Both the position numbers and the translations under genes were made by a program. The notes beneath the pieces are model-generated. The model saw only the letters and a list, made by a program, of their open reading frames with translations, did not search any database and was not told where the DNA came from. From JADCGM01 sp943368345 (lineage in GTDB: Bacteria > Pseudomonadota > Alphaproteobacteria > Sphingomonadales > Sphingomonadaceae), in NCBI GenBank assembly GCA_943368345.1, contig CALRKY020000014.1:1-64000 (forward strand): a stretch of DNA of 64,000 nt, written 5' to 3'. Of this stretch, positions 35,343 to 44,908 are shown piece by piece (the first letter of the stretch is position 1; each line of letters opens with the position of its first letter).

Positions 35343-35807
35343 GTGATTGTTTTTGACCTCCGCTGTGCAAATGCCCATGTCTTTGAGGCTTGGTTCGGGT
35401 CGTCGGCCGACTATGACAGCCAGGCGGCACGGGGCCTGATCGCCTGCCCGATTTGCGACAACAGCAAGGTTGCCAAGGCGTTGATGTCACCGGCCATTCC
35501 GGCAAAGGGCAATCGCCGCAGCACGACACCTCCGCCAGTGGCAGACGCACCCGCACCCGCTGCTGACGTCGCTGTCCCCGACATGAAGAGCTTCTTCAAG
35601 GATATGGCAGCGCAGCAAGCCAAGATTGAGGCCACCAGCGACTATGTCGGCACCCAGTTCGCCGACGAGGCCCGTGCCATCCACCACGGCGAATCCGAAC
35701 CCCGCAGCATCTACGGCGAAACCACGCTGGTCGAGGCCGAGGCGCTGCGCGATGAAGGCGTCGCAGTTTGGCCACTCCCCTTCCGAACCCGCCGTGCCGA
35801 CGCCTGA
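35343..35807 (+). CDS. DUF1178-family protein
   Basis: Protein of 154 residues starting with GTG at 35343. The N-terminus is the DUF1178 signature: MIVFDLRCANAHVFEAWFGSSADYDSQ, then CPIC and KALMSPAIP. A Pro/Ala-rich linker and a helical C-terminus (DMKSFFKDMAAQQAKIEATSDYVG) follow. Two cysteine clusters suggest metal binding. DUF1178 genes are commonly found next to the nitrilase and grxC in alphaproteobacteria, as here. Function is unknown. Confidence 0.9.
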   Translation: MIVFDLRCANAHVFEAWFGSSADYDSQAARGLIACPICDNSKVAKALMSPAIPAKGNRRSTTPPPVADAPAPAADVAVPDMKSFFKDMAAQQAKIEATSDYVGTQFADEARAIHHGESEPRSIYGETTLVEAEALRDEGVAVWPLPFRTRRADA

Positions 35808-35822
35808 ACCGGCGCCTCCTCT

Positions 35823-37121
35823 CTACTGAATTGTGCAGTTCCCACGACTACGGGCCGCCAGGCTTTCGCAGGCTATGCGAACGGCGGAACCCGTCGGTTT
35901 TTCCGAGCTGTCAATCCAGGTAACGAGGGCATCAAGCGCGGCGATGATGTCGGCGTCCGGCAAGCGGCTGTGGCTGCCTTTCCCGGACACCAGCCGGAGA
36001 AAAAAATCGGCGTTCCCCTGCACCTTGATTCTCGATTCGTAATCCTTGTCGGCCTCCGCCGACACAATCGGGTCATCCTTCCAGTGAAGAGCGAGCGTCG
36101 GGACAGCAATCATCCCGAAAAGATCGGAATCATAGGCAAGCTGGGTGAGCGCCTGCTTGTCTGCAACAAACCGCTGGATATCACGGTTGAGCGCCGCGTC
36201 GTCCGATGAACCTCGATACATGGTCTTGCTGTTGTCAAACGGGTTGCGGCCACCAAGTCGGAGTTGAACCAGATCCTGAAATGTAAACGTCGCCCATTCC
36301 ATGTGACGCACGAGCTGATCTTCGGCGATACCAGTGACACGGACAATCGCATCCAGACGGCGGATCTGATCCGAAGTCCGCTTTGCAGCGGCATTTTCGA
36401 CGCCGGTGCAATCGTTAATTCGCGCCCTCAACTCGCCTCGCGTCATGCGGCTGTCAGGCGGCAAGCCTTGCCAGACAGGATAGTTCGGTCCGTCTGAGCC
36501 CGGATGATTGCGGCAGTAATATTGGTAGACGGCCCGAAGATCGGCGCGAAAGCCATAGGCCTTTGTGCCGCCCCACAGCACTGCATTGGTCAGCAGGACG
36601 CCGTCAAACAGCCGGTTGCCGTCGTCATCGAGCGCTGCCAGCTCGGCCAGTTTTGCAGCAACATTGCCGCCATAGGACTGGCCATGGAGAATGGTGCGTC
36701 GCGGCTTGCCAAAACGCTGCCAGTAAACGGCCCGGCTGTTTTGGACATCGGCGGCGGCCATCCGGACACCATAGCCTCCGCGCCGGTATGTTGAGCCGAT
36801 CCAGGCGTATCCGCTGCGTACCATCGCCGCGAACCGCTCCAGATCCTCGAAGGGGTCATCAGCTTTCGGAGGTCCAAGACGCGGGCCACCATGAGCGTGA
36901 ACGACGAGAATACCGTTGGCGACCTTCGGTATCGCCGCCAGGTACCAAGCGCCGTTCGCATCCCGACCAGAATAGCAGGTGGCGAGAGACCGCAGGTCCG
37001 CCGGGCATTCAACCTGACCATCCTTCGGGTTCGATCCCAATGTCTTTGCGGGCGCCGGGACTGACAGCAGCAAGGCCGCAGCCAGTCCCAGCAACATCCT
37101 TTTTAACCCGCCATCATGCAC
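35823..37121 (-). CDS. Secreted alpha/beta hydrolase (prolyl-oligopeptidase-like)
   Basis: Protein of 432 residues with a signal peptide (residues about 8-26, LKRMLLGLAAALLLSVPAPAK). The hydrolase triad is visible: Ser in LHGQSYGGNVAAKLAEL, Asp in LHWKDDPIVSAEADK, His in GKGSHSRLPDADI. It may be a peptidase or esterase in the periplasm. It starts 12 nt after the TonB-dependent receptor stop on the same strand, so it probably processes material brought in by that receptor. Substrate is unknown. Confidence 0.8.
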   Translation of the reverse strand: MHDGGLKRMLLGLAAALLLSVPAPAKTLGSNPKDGQVECPADLRSLATCYSGRDANGAWYLAAIPKVANGILVVHAHGGPRLGPPKADDPFEDLERFAAMVRSGYAWIGSTYRRGGYGVRMAAADVQNSRAVYWQRFGKPRRTILHGQSYGGNVAAKLAELAALDDDGNRLFDGVLLTNAVLWGGTKAYGFRADLRAVYQYYCRNHPGSDGPNYPVWQGLPPDSRMTRGELRARINDCTGVENAAAKRTSDQIRRLDAIVRVTGIAEDQLVRHMEWATFTFQDLVQLRLGGRNPFDNSKTMYRGSSDDAALNRDIQRFVADKQALTQLAYDSDLFGMIAVPTLALHWKDDPIVSAEADKDYESRIKVQGNADFFLRLVSGKGSHSRLPDADIIAALDALVTWIDSSEKPTGSAVRIACESLAARSRGNCTIQ

Positions 37122-37133
37122 CGGAGTGCCTCC

Positions 37134-40100
37134 CTAGAATTCAATCGCAACAGAACTGTACCAATAGCGACCATAGGGATTGTACAGCGACCCTTGATAG
37201 CCCTCAGAGGTCAACGGCGGCTTCACGTTGGTCAGATTGCGGACACCAAATCGCCAGCGCATGTCGGCGCCACTGCGTTCCGGATTTTTGATCCGGATTT
37301 GCGCATATAGATTTGCGGTGAGGGTGTCCTTGACACGGAACGGCAGGCCTGCCGCATCCACGAAACCCGTCTCGTCAACAGCCCCAATGTACCGGGCCAA
37401 AGCACCCACCTGGATATTCCCCAATTTCCAGGTCAGTGACGCCGTCCCGCGCCACTTCGGTCGACCGTCGACTTCGATGAGATCCTGCCCTTCCGGCAGC
37501 GGGGTCCCAGCGTTGATGTCACCGGCGGCACGGGCGGCGATCAGCGCATCAATCTGCGGGCCGGGTTCACGATCAAACTTCAGCAATCGTGATGCATTGA
37601 TGGACACATCAAAGTCACCAAACCCGGTATCCTTCAAATCCCAGTACAGACCCATATCAAGACCCTGCACCGATTGTGGTTGCAGGTTGATAAACTGGTC
37701 GAGGACGCGGATAATCCGACCTGCCGGCGCAATGCCGGTCCCGGCAAACAGCGCGACATCGTCGGCGTTGGCCGGGTCACGGATGACATTCGGATTTGAT
37801 GATCCCTGACGCCGCAGCAGATAATCCTGCACAATCGCTGCGCTGTTTCCGAAGGTGCCCACGATGCCCGTCTGACGGATCGACCAATAGTCGGCGGTAA
37901 ACGTAACCCGGCTCGACCCGGATTCTAGGAATTTGGGCTGAAGCACGACACCGCCCGAAAAATTGGTGCTTTTCTCCGGATCAAGGTTGGGGTTCCCGGC
38001 AATACGGCGCGAGTAGCTAAAATTCTGTCCGCAGGCCCCAAAGCTGGTGATCCGCGCCGCCCTCAGATCCGCTTCACAACGGATGAAATCCTGGGTCGTC
38101 GCCAATCGTCCATATTGAACGGCATTGGTCTGCTCCAGATTCGGTGCCCGGAAACCCATCGAGAAGGAGCCACGTAGCCGGAGTCCCTCGACAACATCCC
38201 ATGCAGCCGCCGCCTTTGGTTTGGCGACGCTGCCAAAATCGCTGTAGTTCTCATACCGACCAGCGAGCTGCAGATTGAGGCTGCGCACCAACGGAATGTT
38301 CATTTCTTCAGAGATCAGAGGCACCGCCAGTTCGAGGTAGCCAGCTGCAACCGTCCGCCGTCCAAACGTGTCCGGATTGTCGCTCACCGCAGCAGCATCG
38401 CTCAGGGTAACTTCTCCGGTCACCGAATCGACGAACGGTGCCGATCCATCGATCGCGGCATCCCGATTGTCCCTTTGGGTCTCCCGCCGGATTTCGGCAC
38501 CAAAGGCGATTCCAACATCACCGCCCGGAACCGTGAACAAATCCGACCGCGAAGCGCGGAAATCGCCCATCGCCAGCGTCGTCTTGGTAAACCGCTGCAA
38601 CTGGAACCCAATGGCGTTGATCGCAACCTGCGAACTGGGCGTGCAGTCCCCGAAACTCGGTGTCAGAACACAGCCGCCATTGAAGGGATTATAAGCATCC
38701 GGTGTCGACAGAGCGAGGCTGCGCTGCAGCGCTGAGCTCTTGACGGCAAATGAGCTGTCGTTGGCTTCGGCCTCGGAATAGACGAACGCCGAATCCCATT
38801 TGAAACCGAGAGAGTCGCCTTTGATCCCAAGAAGCGTGCGCAACTGCGAGCCGGTCACGTCCACGGTCTGGAACCCGGCATCGACAAACCGGTAGTTTGT
38901 CAGAACAACGGGGATGCCGCTGGCAGGAACATTGGTCAGGCCGGGAAGGCGGTTCGGGTTGGGTTGGCCGTTGGGAAGAGTTGTCGCGCCAAACGGATTC
39001 CAGAAATTGCTGGCGGGAATCGAAATCCGGTTTAGGTTGATGACCGGCGGCTGCAGGCGATTGGTTTCGGAATGATAATAACCAAACTCACCGAAAATCG
39101 TGAGCGCGTCGGTCAGATCATAATGGCCATTTGAGAAAATATTGAAGCGTTTGACGTCCGGCAACACGGTCGTTCCAACGGCGGTATCATAGCGGAGATC
39201 GCGAAATACACCGGTCGTCGGCAGGGTGGTGTTTACCAGGCAAATCGCAGGCGTCAGCGCCGCAGTGCAGGTTTGATTGGCACCGCCGACCTGCAAAGGC
39301 CGGATGTGGAATGCGCCGGCGGTTGTCGTCAGGGTGCGCGTGGCCGTGCCAACCCCGGTCAACTGACGGACCTGGATCGCGGTCTGAAGGGCTGGCCACA
39401 GTCCGCGGGTTGCCCGGGTGTCCGGCCCGGTCAGTCCGGCATAGCCGGGGAAATCCGCAAACAGCGGGCGAAGATCTGCCGACGCGGTAAAATCCTGATC
39501 CTCGGCGCGCAGGGCGTCGCGTTTGGTATATTCAAATGATGCGGTGATGTTGCCCCGCTCGAAATTCTTGCCAATCAACAAATTGCCCTGGAATTCCCTG
39601 AGGCTGGTGCCGTCCGCCCCACCATATTGAGCCGAGGCTCGCAGTCCATTGTAGTTTTCCTTGAAGACGGTGTTGACCACACCGGCAACGGCATCCGATC
39701 CGTAAAGCGCCGCCGCTCCATCGAGCAAGACTTCAAGTCTTTGCAGCCCAGTCGTCGGGATCGCGTTGGAGTTATAGCTGATGACCGGAACCGATCCCGT
39801 ATCGGACAGCGCCTGGCTGGTCGGGTGGGCAACCACCCGGCGTCCATTGAGCAGAACCAGCGTATTGCCGACGCCCAAAGACCGGAGATTGATCGACCCA
39901 ACATCACCGCGTGCGGCATTGCTGGTTTGCGCATTGTTGGCCGGGTTGAACGACACATCGCCCATTTGCGGGATGTTCCGAAGCAGTTCGTCACCGCTGA
40001 CCGCCGCAATCGCATCAAGCTTGGCTTCGCCAACCACAACAACGGGCAGCGCGGCAGTGATTTTCGCGCCCGCGATACGCGTACCGACCACAACGATCTC

Positions 40101-40238
40101 GTCCACCGCCGTGGTGGCAGGTTCCGCTGGCTGTGCTGGTGCCTGCGATTGATCCTGCGCATAGACCGGGATCGCAAACACAGCGCTGAAAGCGCTCCCG
40201 AGCAAAAGCCCTCGAACAAGTCTCTTGGTGTCAGCCAT
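37134..40238 (-). CDS. TonB-dependent outer-membrane receptor
   Basis: Protein of 1034 residues. It has a signal peptide (cleaved after about YAQ), a TonB box-like DEIVVVGTRI at about 47-56, a plug domain (LLRNIPQMGDVSFNP, INLRSLGVGNTLVLLNGRRV, RLEVLLDGAAALYGSDAVAGVVN) and a 22-strand barrel ending in Phe. The plug type without siderophore motifs fits receptors for peptides or plant-derived substrates in sphingomonads. dctA lies 33 nt upstream and a secreted hydrolase 12 nt downstream on the same strand. It uses proton-motive energy through TonB-ExbBD. Confidence 0.93.
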   Translation of the reverse strand: MADTKRLVRGLLLGSAFSAVFAIPVYAQDQSQAPAQPAEPATTAVDEIVVVGTRIAGAKITAALPVVVVGEAKLDAIAAVSGDELLRNIPQMGDVSFNPANNAQTSNAARGDVGSINLRSLGVGNTLVLLNGRRVVAHPTSQALSDTGSVPVISYNSNAIPTTGLQRLEVLLDGAAALYGSDAVAGVVNTVFKENYNGLRASAQYGGADGTSLREFQGNLLIGKNFERGNITASFEYTKRDALRAEDQDFTASADLRPLFADFPGYAGLTGPDTRATRGLWPALQTAIQVRQLTGVGTATRTLTTTAGAFHIRPLQVGGANQTCTAALTPAICLVNTTLPTTGVFRDLRYDTAVGTTVLPDVKRFNIFSNGHYDLTDALTIFGEFGYYHSETNRLQPPVINLNRISIPASNFWNPFGATTLPNGQPNPNRLPGLTNVPASGIPVVLTNYRFVDAGFQTVDVTGSQLRTLLGIKGDSLGFKWDSAFVYSEAEANDSSFAVKSSALQRSLALSTPDAYNPFNGGCVLTPSFGDCTPSSQVAINAIGFQLQRFTKTTLAMGDFRASRSDLFTVPGGDVGIAFGAEIRRETQRDNRDAAIDGSAPFVDSVTGEVTLSDAAAVSDNPDTFGRRTVAAGYLELAVPLISEEMNIPLVRSLNLQLAGRYENYSDFGSVAKPKAAAAWDVVEGLRLRGSFSMGFRAPNLEQTNAVQYGRLATTQDFIRCEADLRAARITSFGACGQNFSYSRRIAGNPNLDPEKSTNFSGGVVLQPKFLESGSSRVTFTADYWSIRQTGIVGTFGNSAAIVQDYLLRRQGSSNPNVIRDPANADDVALFAGTGIAPAGRIIRVLDQFINLQPQSVQGLDMGLYWDLKDTGFGDFDVSINASRLLKFDREPGPQIDALIAARAAGDINAGTPLPEGQDLIEVDGRPKWRGTASLTWKLGNIQVGALARYIGAVDETGFVDAAGLPFRVKDTLTANLYAQIRIKNPERSGADMRWRFGVRNLTNVKPPLTSEGYQGSLYNPYGRYWYSSVAIEF

Positions 40239-40271
40239 TTGGTTTCCCCATCTTTATGATCATTTTTACGG

Positions 40272-41648
40272 TTAGTCCGGGTCCTGTTCCCCGACCCGAA
40301 GGCCTGCAGGCGGCGCAATTGGAAAATCAGTCGATCCCTGGACCGCCATCGCCGCATCTTGATTGGTCAACGCGGCCGCCAACCGGTCCCTGTCGAGAGC
40401 ATTTTCCCAACGGGCGATGACCACGGTGGCCACAGCATTCCCGATGAAATTGGTGAGCGCCCGGCATTCGCTCATGAAGCGGTCGATGCCGAGGATGAGG
40501 GCCAAGCCGGCAACAGGTATGGTCGGAACGATTGATAGGGTCGCAGCCAGGGTGATAAACCCCGCCCCCGTTACACCGGCCGCCCCCTTGGAACTGATCA
40601 TCGCGACCAGAAGCAGGGCGACCTGCTCGCCAAGTGTCAGATCGGTACCTGTCGCCTGAGCAATGAACAGCGCCGCAAGCGTCATATAGATGTTGGTGCC
40701 ATCCAAGTTGAACGAATAGCCGGTTGGCACGACCAATCCGACAACCGATTTTGCACAGCCTGCACGCTCCATTTTGTCGATCAGTGCGGGAAGGGCGGCT
40801 TCGGATGAGGAGGTCCCCAGAACCAGCAGCAATTCTGCCTTCAGATAGGCAAGCAGTGCGAGAATCGAAAAGCCGTTGAGGCGGGCAATCGCACCCAGAA
40901 CGACAAGGACAAACAACGCCGACGTCAGATAGAAGGTCGCGACCAGGGTTCCGAGCGAAACCAGCGTCCCGATCCCATATTTTCCGATCGTGAAGGCCAT
41001 TGCCCCAAAGGCCCCGATGGGAGCCGCGCGCATCACCAGTGCGACCATGCGAAAAACGATGATGCCGATGCGATCGAGCAAATCCACCACCGGCTTTGCC
41101 GAGGCTCCAACCGTGGCGAGTGACAACCCGAACAGGACCGCAACCAGCAGCACCTGCAGGATTGATCCGTCGGTCAAGGCAGAAACGATTGTCGTTGGAA
41201 TGATATCAAGCAGGAATTTGACGATGCCCGCATCATGGGCTTTGTCGGTGTAGGTTTTGACGGCGGATACATCGAGGGTGGCCGGATCAATGTTTAGGCC
41301 CGCGCCGGGTTGTACGATATTGGCTACGACAAGCCCGACCACCAAAGCCAATGTTGAAACCGCGAGGAAATAGGCAAAGGCCTTTCCTGCGACGCGTCCA
41401 AGAGTGGACGCTTGCCCCATCCCGGCAATGCCAGTGGTGATTGTCAGGAAGATCACCGGGGCGATTATCATCTTGACCAATTTGATGAAGCCGTCGCCGA
41501 GGGGCTGCAATGCAACACCAACCCCGGGTGCGAAAAAGCCAAGCCCAACGCCCAGCCCGATGGCCATCAGCACCTGGACGTAGAGCTGCGCATATAGTGG
41601 CGTTTTGCCGGCAGGAACTGGCGCGGTCGAAATGATCTTGTCCCCCAT
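40272..41648 (-). CDS. dctA: C4-dicarboxylate/amino acid:cation symporter (DctA family)
   Basis: Inner-membrane symporter of about 458 residues (DctA family usually 430-450). Features are LYVQVLMAIGLGVGLGFFAP, KLVKMIIAPVIFLTITTGIAGM, the serine-rich reentrant loop LGTSSSEAALPALIDKME, and VVPTGYSFNLDGTNIYMTLAALFIAQAT with the conserved NLDGT. The ATG at 41646-41648 is preferred; an earlier ATG at 41711 would add 21 unusual residues. It is divergent from dctB-dctD with operator-like palindromes between them, which supports a dicarboxylate role and DctBD control. Confidence 0.9.
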   Translation of the reverse strand: MGDKIISTAPVPAGKTPLYAQLYVQVLMAIGLGVGLGFFAPGVGVALQPLGDGFIKLVKMIIAPVIFLTITTGIAGMGQASTLGRVAGKAFAYFLAVSTLALVVGLVVANIVQPGAGLNIDPATLDVSAVKTYTDKAHDAGIVKFLLDIIPTTIVSALTDGSILQVLLVAVLFGLSLATVGASAKPVVDLLDRIGIIVFRMVALVMRAAPIGAFGAMAFTIGKYGIGTLVSLGTLVATFYLTSALFVLVVLGAIARLNGFSILALLAYLKAELLLVLGTSSSEAALPALIDKMERAGCAKSVVGLVVPTGYSFNLDGTNIYMTLAALFIAQATGTDLTLGEQVALLLVAMISSKGAAGVTGAGFITLAATLSIVPTIPVAGLALILGIDRFMSECRALTNFIGNAVATVVIARWENALDRDRLAAALTNQDAAMAVQGSTDFPIAPPAGLRVGEQDPD

Positions 41649-41746
41649 TGGATGCGACGCTTGATCGACGCAAATTTGCCCGGGGCAGGATGCGCGTCTT
41701 TGTGAGGGCATGAAAGATTCGATGTGAAATTGACTAAAATAATGAA

Positions 41747-41776
41747 TTTACACGATTTGTTGATACAGTTCGTCAA
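41747..41776 (-). promoter_or_regulatory. Sigma-70-like promoter for dctA
   Basis: On the minus strand TTGACG (41771-41776) and TGTAAA (41747-41752) are separated by 18 bases. No sigma-54 -24/-12 element (TGGCAC...TTGC) is visible in this interval. The palindrome centred at 41790.5 lies directly upstream of the -35 box. Confidence 0.5.
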
Positions 41777-41780
41777 ACAC

Positions 41781-41800
41781 GTGTGCGGTATTTCGCACAT
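41781..41800. promoter_or_regulatory. DctD-type activator site 1
   Basis: TGTGCG (41782-41787) and CGCACA (41794-41799) form a perfect inverted repeat with a 6-nt spacer. This resembles the palindromic DctD sites upstream of rhizobial dctA as I recall them. It lies 5 bases upstream of the dctA -35 box. Confidence 0.55.
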
Positions 41801-41812
41801 TTGAGCTTTCCA

Positions 41813-41828
41813 TGTGCGGAAATCCGCC
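41813..41828. promoter_or_regulatory. DctD-type activator site 2
   Basis: TGTGCGGAAATCCGCC contains GCGGA-AA-TCCGC and shares TGTGCGG with site 1. The two centres are 31 bases apart, three helical turns, so both face the same side of the DNA. It ends 12 bases before the dctB ATG, so it could also control dctBD. Confidence 0.5.
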
Positions 41829-41840
41829 TATCCTGTGCCG

Positions 41841-43538
41841 ATGCTGATCAGGGATCGCGCACTGCGGGGAATAGGAGCGAGGGGCGTCGCTCTGGCGACC
41901 CTGACGCTGTTGGTCCTTGGGGCTGCAATCTGGGTTTCGGATCGAATTGCTTCGACGCAAGCTATCGCCAGTGAGCATGACCGGCTGACCAACGTCGCCC
42001 GCCTCACGGCCTCAAGTTATCAACGGCAAGTTGACAAATTCCGCCTGGTGGCAACCACATTGTCTGCGGACTCCGATGTCGCCGGTCTGCTCGACAAGCC
42101 AACAGCGGCTGCGGCAGCCCGGCTCAATGAACGGCTCGCCGGTCTAACCACCGCCCTTGATGCGTCCGTCATCTATTTGCTGAACGCGGACGGAACCACC
42201 ATCGCCTCCAGCAACTGGCGTCAGCCGGATAGTTTTCTCAACGAGAATTACCGGTTTCGCGCCTATTTCACCCGCGCACTCGCGCGCGGTGAATGGGAGC
42301 AATTTGCTCTGGGGACCCGCAGTCGTTTGCCGGGCCTGTTTGTCGCGCGGCGGGTGGACACCGGAGCGAAATCCCGGGGTGTGATCGTGGTCAAAATCCG
42401 CTTCGACCGACTGGAGCGCGAATGGGCTCGCTCTGCATGGGCTGCCTTTGCTGCCAACACGCAGGGCGTCATTCTGGTGAGTTCGGTGCCGGAATGGCGG
42501 TTTCAAACCGTCCGTCAGTTGAGTGATGCCGAGCAGGCTATGCTTGGTGGTCAAGTCGAATTCGGGAAGCAGCGGCTGGTGCAGAACACGCTTTTCGCCG
42601 GTCAATCTGTGACCAACTCCGCGAAAACATTCGACAGCAAGGCCAACTATATCGAGGCACGCGAGCCACTGCCGAACGGCTGGTCGATTCATATTTTATC
42701 GCCGCTGCAGGACGCCGTCACCACGGCCCGCACTTTCGGCCGACTTGTCGTCTTGGTCATTGCCGCTTTCATCGCGGCACTTGTCATTTTCTACGGATTG
42801 CGGCGGCGCGCCATTATCGCAGGAGAGCAGCAGGAAAATGCCGCTCGCATCGCGGATCTTAAGGACCGACTGGTGCAGTCAAACAAACTTTCAACACTGG
42901 GCCAGATCGCGGCCGGCGTCGGTCATGAGCTGAACCAACCCCTTACAGCGATTGGCTTGCGGGCACAAAATGCCGTCAAGTTGATTGAGGCGGACCGCCC
43001 TGCTGAAGCTACCGTAGCTCTGCAAGAGATCAGCGCGCTCACGTCTCGTGCCGGAGCGATTACACAGGAATTGCGGCGCTTCTCACGGCGTGCTGATCGA
43101 CACATCGGCAAAACATCATTGCAAGCGGCGCTCGCCGGGACGCAGCTGTTGCTTGGCGACCGTCTCCGTTCAACCAACACAATATTGTCGATTGATCCGG
43201 TTGCGGTCGATGTGCTTGGCGAACAGGGCCGACTGGAACAAGTGTTCGTCAATCTGATCCAGAATGCCATGGATGCGATGGGGGATGGCGGACGGATTGA
43301 TATTGTGATTGCGCGCGCCGGACAGGCCGTGTCCATTTTCATTCGCGATACTGGGCCGGGAATACCACCGGAAATTCAAGCGAGCTTGTTTGAGCCATTC
43401 AGCAGTTCAAAGCCGGACGGGGTTGGGCTTGGGCTCGTCATTTGTCGCGACATCATTACCCAGTTCGGGGGCGAGCTTACGCTCCTCAATGCCAGCGGGA
43501 GTACAGAATTCCTGATCATGCTGAAGGCGGCCGCATGA
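41841..43538 (+). CDS. dctB: DctB-like sensor histidine kinase
   Basis: Protein of 565 residues. It has an N-terminal membrane helix (GVALATLTLLVLGAAIWVS), a periplasmic double-Cache-like sensor (DASVIYLLNADGTTIASSNW...FRAYFTRALARG), and a second membrane helix near residue 300. The HisKA domain has the phospho-acceptor His362 in GHELNQPLTAIGLRAQNA, and the HATPase has N and G boxes (QVFVNLIQNAMDAMGDG, IFIRDTGPGIPPE, GVGLGLVICRDI). The ATG at 41841 is chosen over a GTG at 41814 that lies in the operator. It overlaps dctD by 4 nt. Confidence 0.9.
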   Translation: MLIRDRALRGIGARGVALATLTLLVLGAAIWVSDRIASTQAIASEHDRLTNVARLTASSYQRQVDKFRLVATTLSADSDVAGLLDKPTAAAAARLNERLAGLTTALDASVIYLLNADGTTIASSNWRQPDSFLNENYRFRAYFTRALARGEWEQFALGTRSRLPGLFVARRVDTGAKSRGVIVVKIRFDRLEREWARSAWAAFAANTQGVILVSSVPEWRFQTVRQLSDAEQAMLGGQVEFGKQRLVQNTLFAGQSVTNSAKTFDSKANYIEAREPLPNGWSIHILSPLQDAVTTARTFGRLVVLVIAAFIAALVIFYGLRRRAIIAGEQQENAARIADLKDRLVQSNKLSTLGQIAAGVGHELNQPLTAIGLRAQNAVKLIEADRPAEATVALQEISALTSRAGAITQELRRFSRRADRHIGKTSLQAALAGTQLLLGDRLRSTNTILSIDPVAVDVLGEQGRLEQVFVNLIQNAMDAMGDGGRIDIVIARAGQAVSIFIRDTGPGIPPEIQASLFEPFSSSKPDGVGLGLVICRDIITQFGGELTLLNASGSTEFLIMLKAAA

Positions 43539-44908
43539 TCGCCACGGAGCCGGGACCGATCATCATCGTTGATGATCAGGCCGATGTGCGGGCGGCGCTG
43601 TGCCAGATGTTTGAGCTGGAGCAGTTGCAAGTCATTCAATTTGGTGACGGCGAAGCCGCCCTTGCAGCGATTGACGCATCGTTCGCGGGAATCGTTCTGT
43701 CGGATTTGCGGATGCCGGGCCTCGACGGCAGTGCCCTGTTCGGTCGCCTGCGGCTGATTGATGCCGAGCTTCCGGTCATCATGATGTCGGGTCACGGCGA
43801 CGTCGCAACCGCAGTCAACCTGGTGAAACGCGGTGCCTATGACTTTCTGTCCAAGCCCTTCGATGGCGATGCCCTGATCGCCACCGCACGACGGGCGCTG
43901 GAAAAGCGGTCACTGGTTCTGGAAAACCGCGCGTTGCGGCGGCAACCGGTGCTCCCCGATCGGGATGCCATCTGGGGTGAGTCGCCTCAGATCGAACAAT
44001 TCTGCCGCACGCTCAACCAACTGGCGGAGGCGGACATTGATGTATTGATCGCCGGTGAGAGTGGATCCGGGAAAAGTCTCGCGGCGCAAATTTTGCACCG
44101 CCGAAGCACACGGGGTCGCAAAGCGATGACGATTGTTGACTGCGCAGCCACAAGCGGCGACGAAGCTGCAAGTCTGCTGTTCGGCCATGTCAGCGGAGCA
44201 TTTCCCGGCGCACAATTCCCGAGGGTCGGCCAGTTGTTGCATGCCGACGGCAGCACGGTCTTTCTCGACCACGTGGACCGCCTTTCAACCGACTTGCAGA
44301 CGCGCATCTCGCAAACCCTGGACCGACGCGCGGTCCTGCCAATCGGCGGTAACCGCGAGCAATCGAGCAATTTCCGCACCATATCGGCCAGCAGTGCCAA
44401 TTTGGTTGGCCAGGTCGAGAGCGGCAATTTTGATCGGTCGCTTTATTTTCGGTTGAGCGCTTATCGCCTGGAAGTTCCTTCCCTGCGGGCACGAAGGAAT
44501 GACGTGATGCCGTTGTTCCGCAGGTTTCTCAGCGAGGCGGCAACCGAATTGAAACGAGATGTGCCGCAGCTGTCTGCCGCAGTCTGGCGTAAACTTCAGG
44601 ACCATGAATGGCCGGGAAATGTGCGGGAATTGCGCAACTTTGCCGGGAACGTCGCGCTTGGTCTTGGTGGAGCGCGATCACCGCCGTCTCCAATTGTGGA
44701 TCCGACATCATCCGGATTAAAAGCGTCGGTCGCGGGATATGAGGCCGATTTGATCCGGGCCATGCTCGGGAAGCACAGCGGCGACATCGCCGCGACGGTC
44801 GCCGCGCTCGACGTGCCCCGCAAAACATTTTACGACAAATTGGCCCGCCACGGGATCGACCCAAATGACTATCGCCCGAGCCAGCAACGGCAGACAAGGC
44901 CGACCTGA
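43535..44908 (+). CDS. dctD: DctD-like response regulator with altered AAA+ domain
   Basis: Protein of 457 residues. The receiver domain has phospho-acceptor Asp57 (VLSDLRMPG) and acidic pair Asp13-Asp14. The AAA+ domain has a good Walker A (GESGSGKS, 174-181), but the sigma-54 contact loop GAFTGA reads GAFPGA (221-226) and Walker B is FLDH, with His246 where the catalytic Glu is expected. A Fis-type helix-turn-helix closes the protein (GDIAATVAALDVPRKTFYDKLARHGI). It probably binds the palindromes in front of dctA, but may activate a sigma-70 promoter without ATP-driven remodelling. Confidence 0.88.
   Translation: MIATEPGPIIIVDDQADVRAALCQMFELEQLQVIQFGDGEAALAAIDASFAGIVLSDLRMPGLDGSALFGRLRLIDAELPVIMMSGHGDVATAVNLVKRGAYDFLSKPFDGDALIATARRALEKRSLVLENRALRRQPVLPDRDAIWGESPQIEQFCRTLNQLAEADIDVLIAGESGSGKSLAAQILHRRSTRGRKAMTIVDCAATSGDEAASLLFGHVSGAFPGAQFPRVGQLLHADGSTVFLDHVDRLSTDLQTRISQTLDRRAVLPIGGNREQSSNFRTISASSANLVGQVESGNFDRSLYFRLSAYRLEVPSLRARRNDVMPLFRRFLSEAATELKRDVPQLSAAVWRKLQDHEWPGNVRELRNFAGNVALGLGGARSPPSPIVDPTSSGLKASVAGYEADLIRAMLGKHSGDIAATVAALDVPRKTFYDKLARHGIDPNDYRPSQQRQTRPT

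Noticed and set aside
41712..41840. Sigma-54 promoter for dctA
   Set aside because: I looked for TGGCAC...TTGC and did not find it; a sigma-70-like pair fits better.
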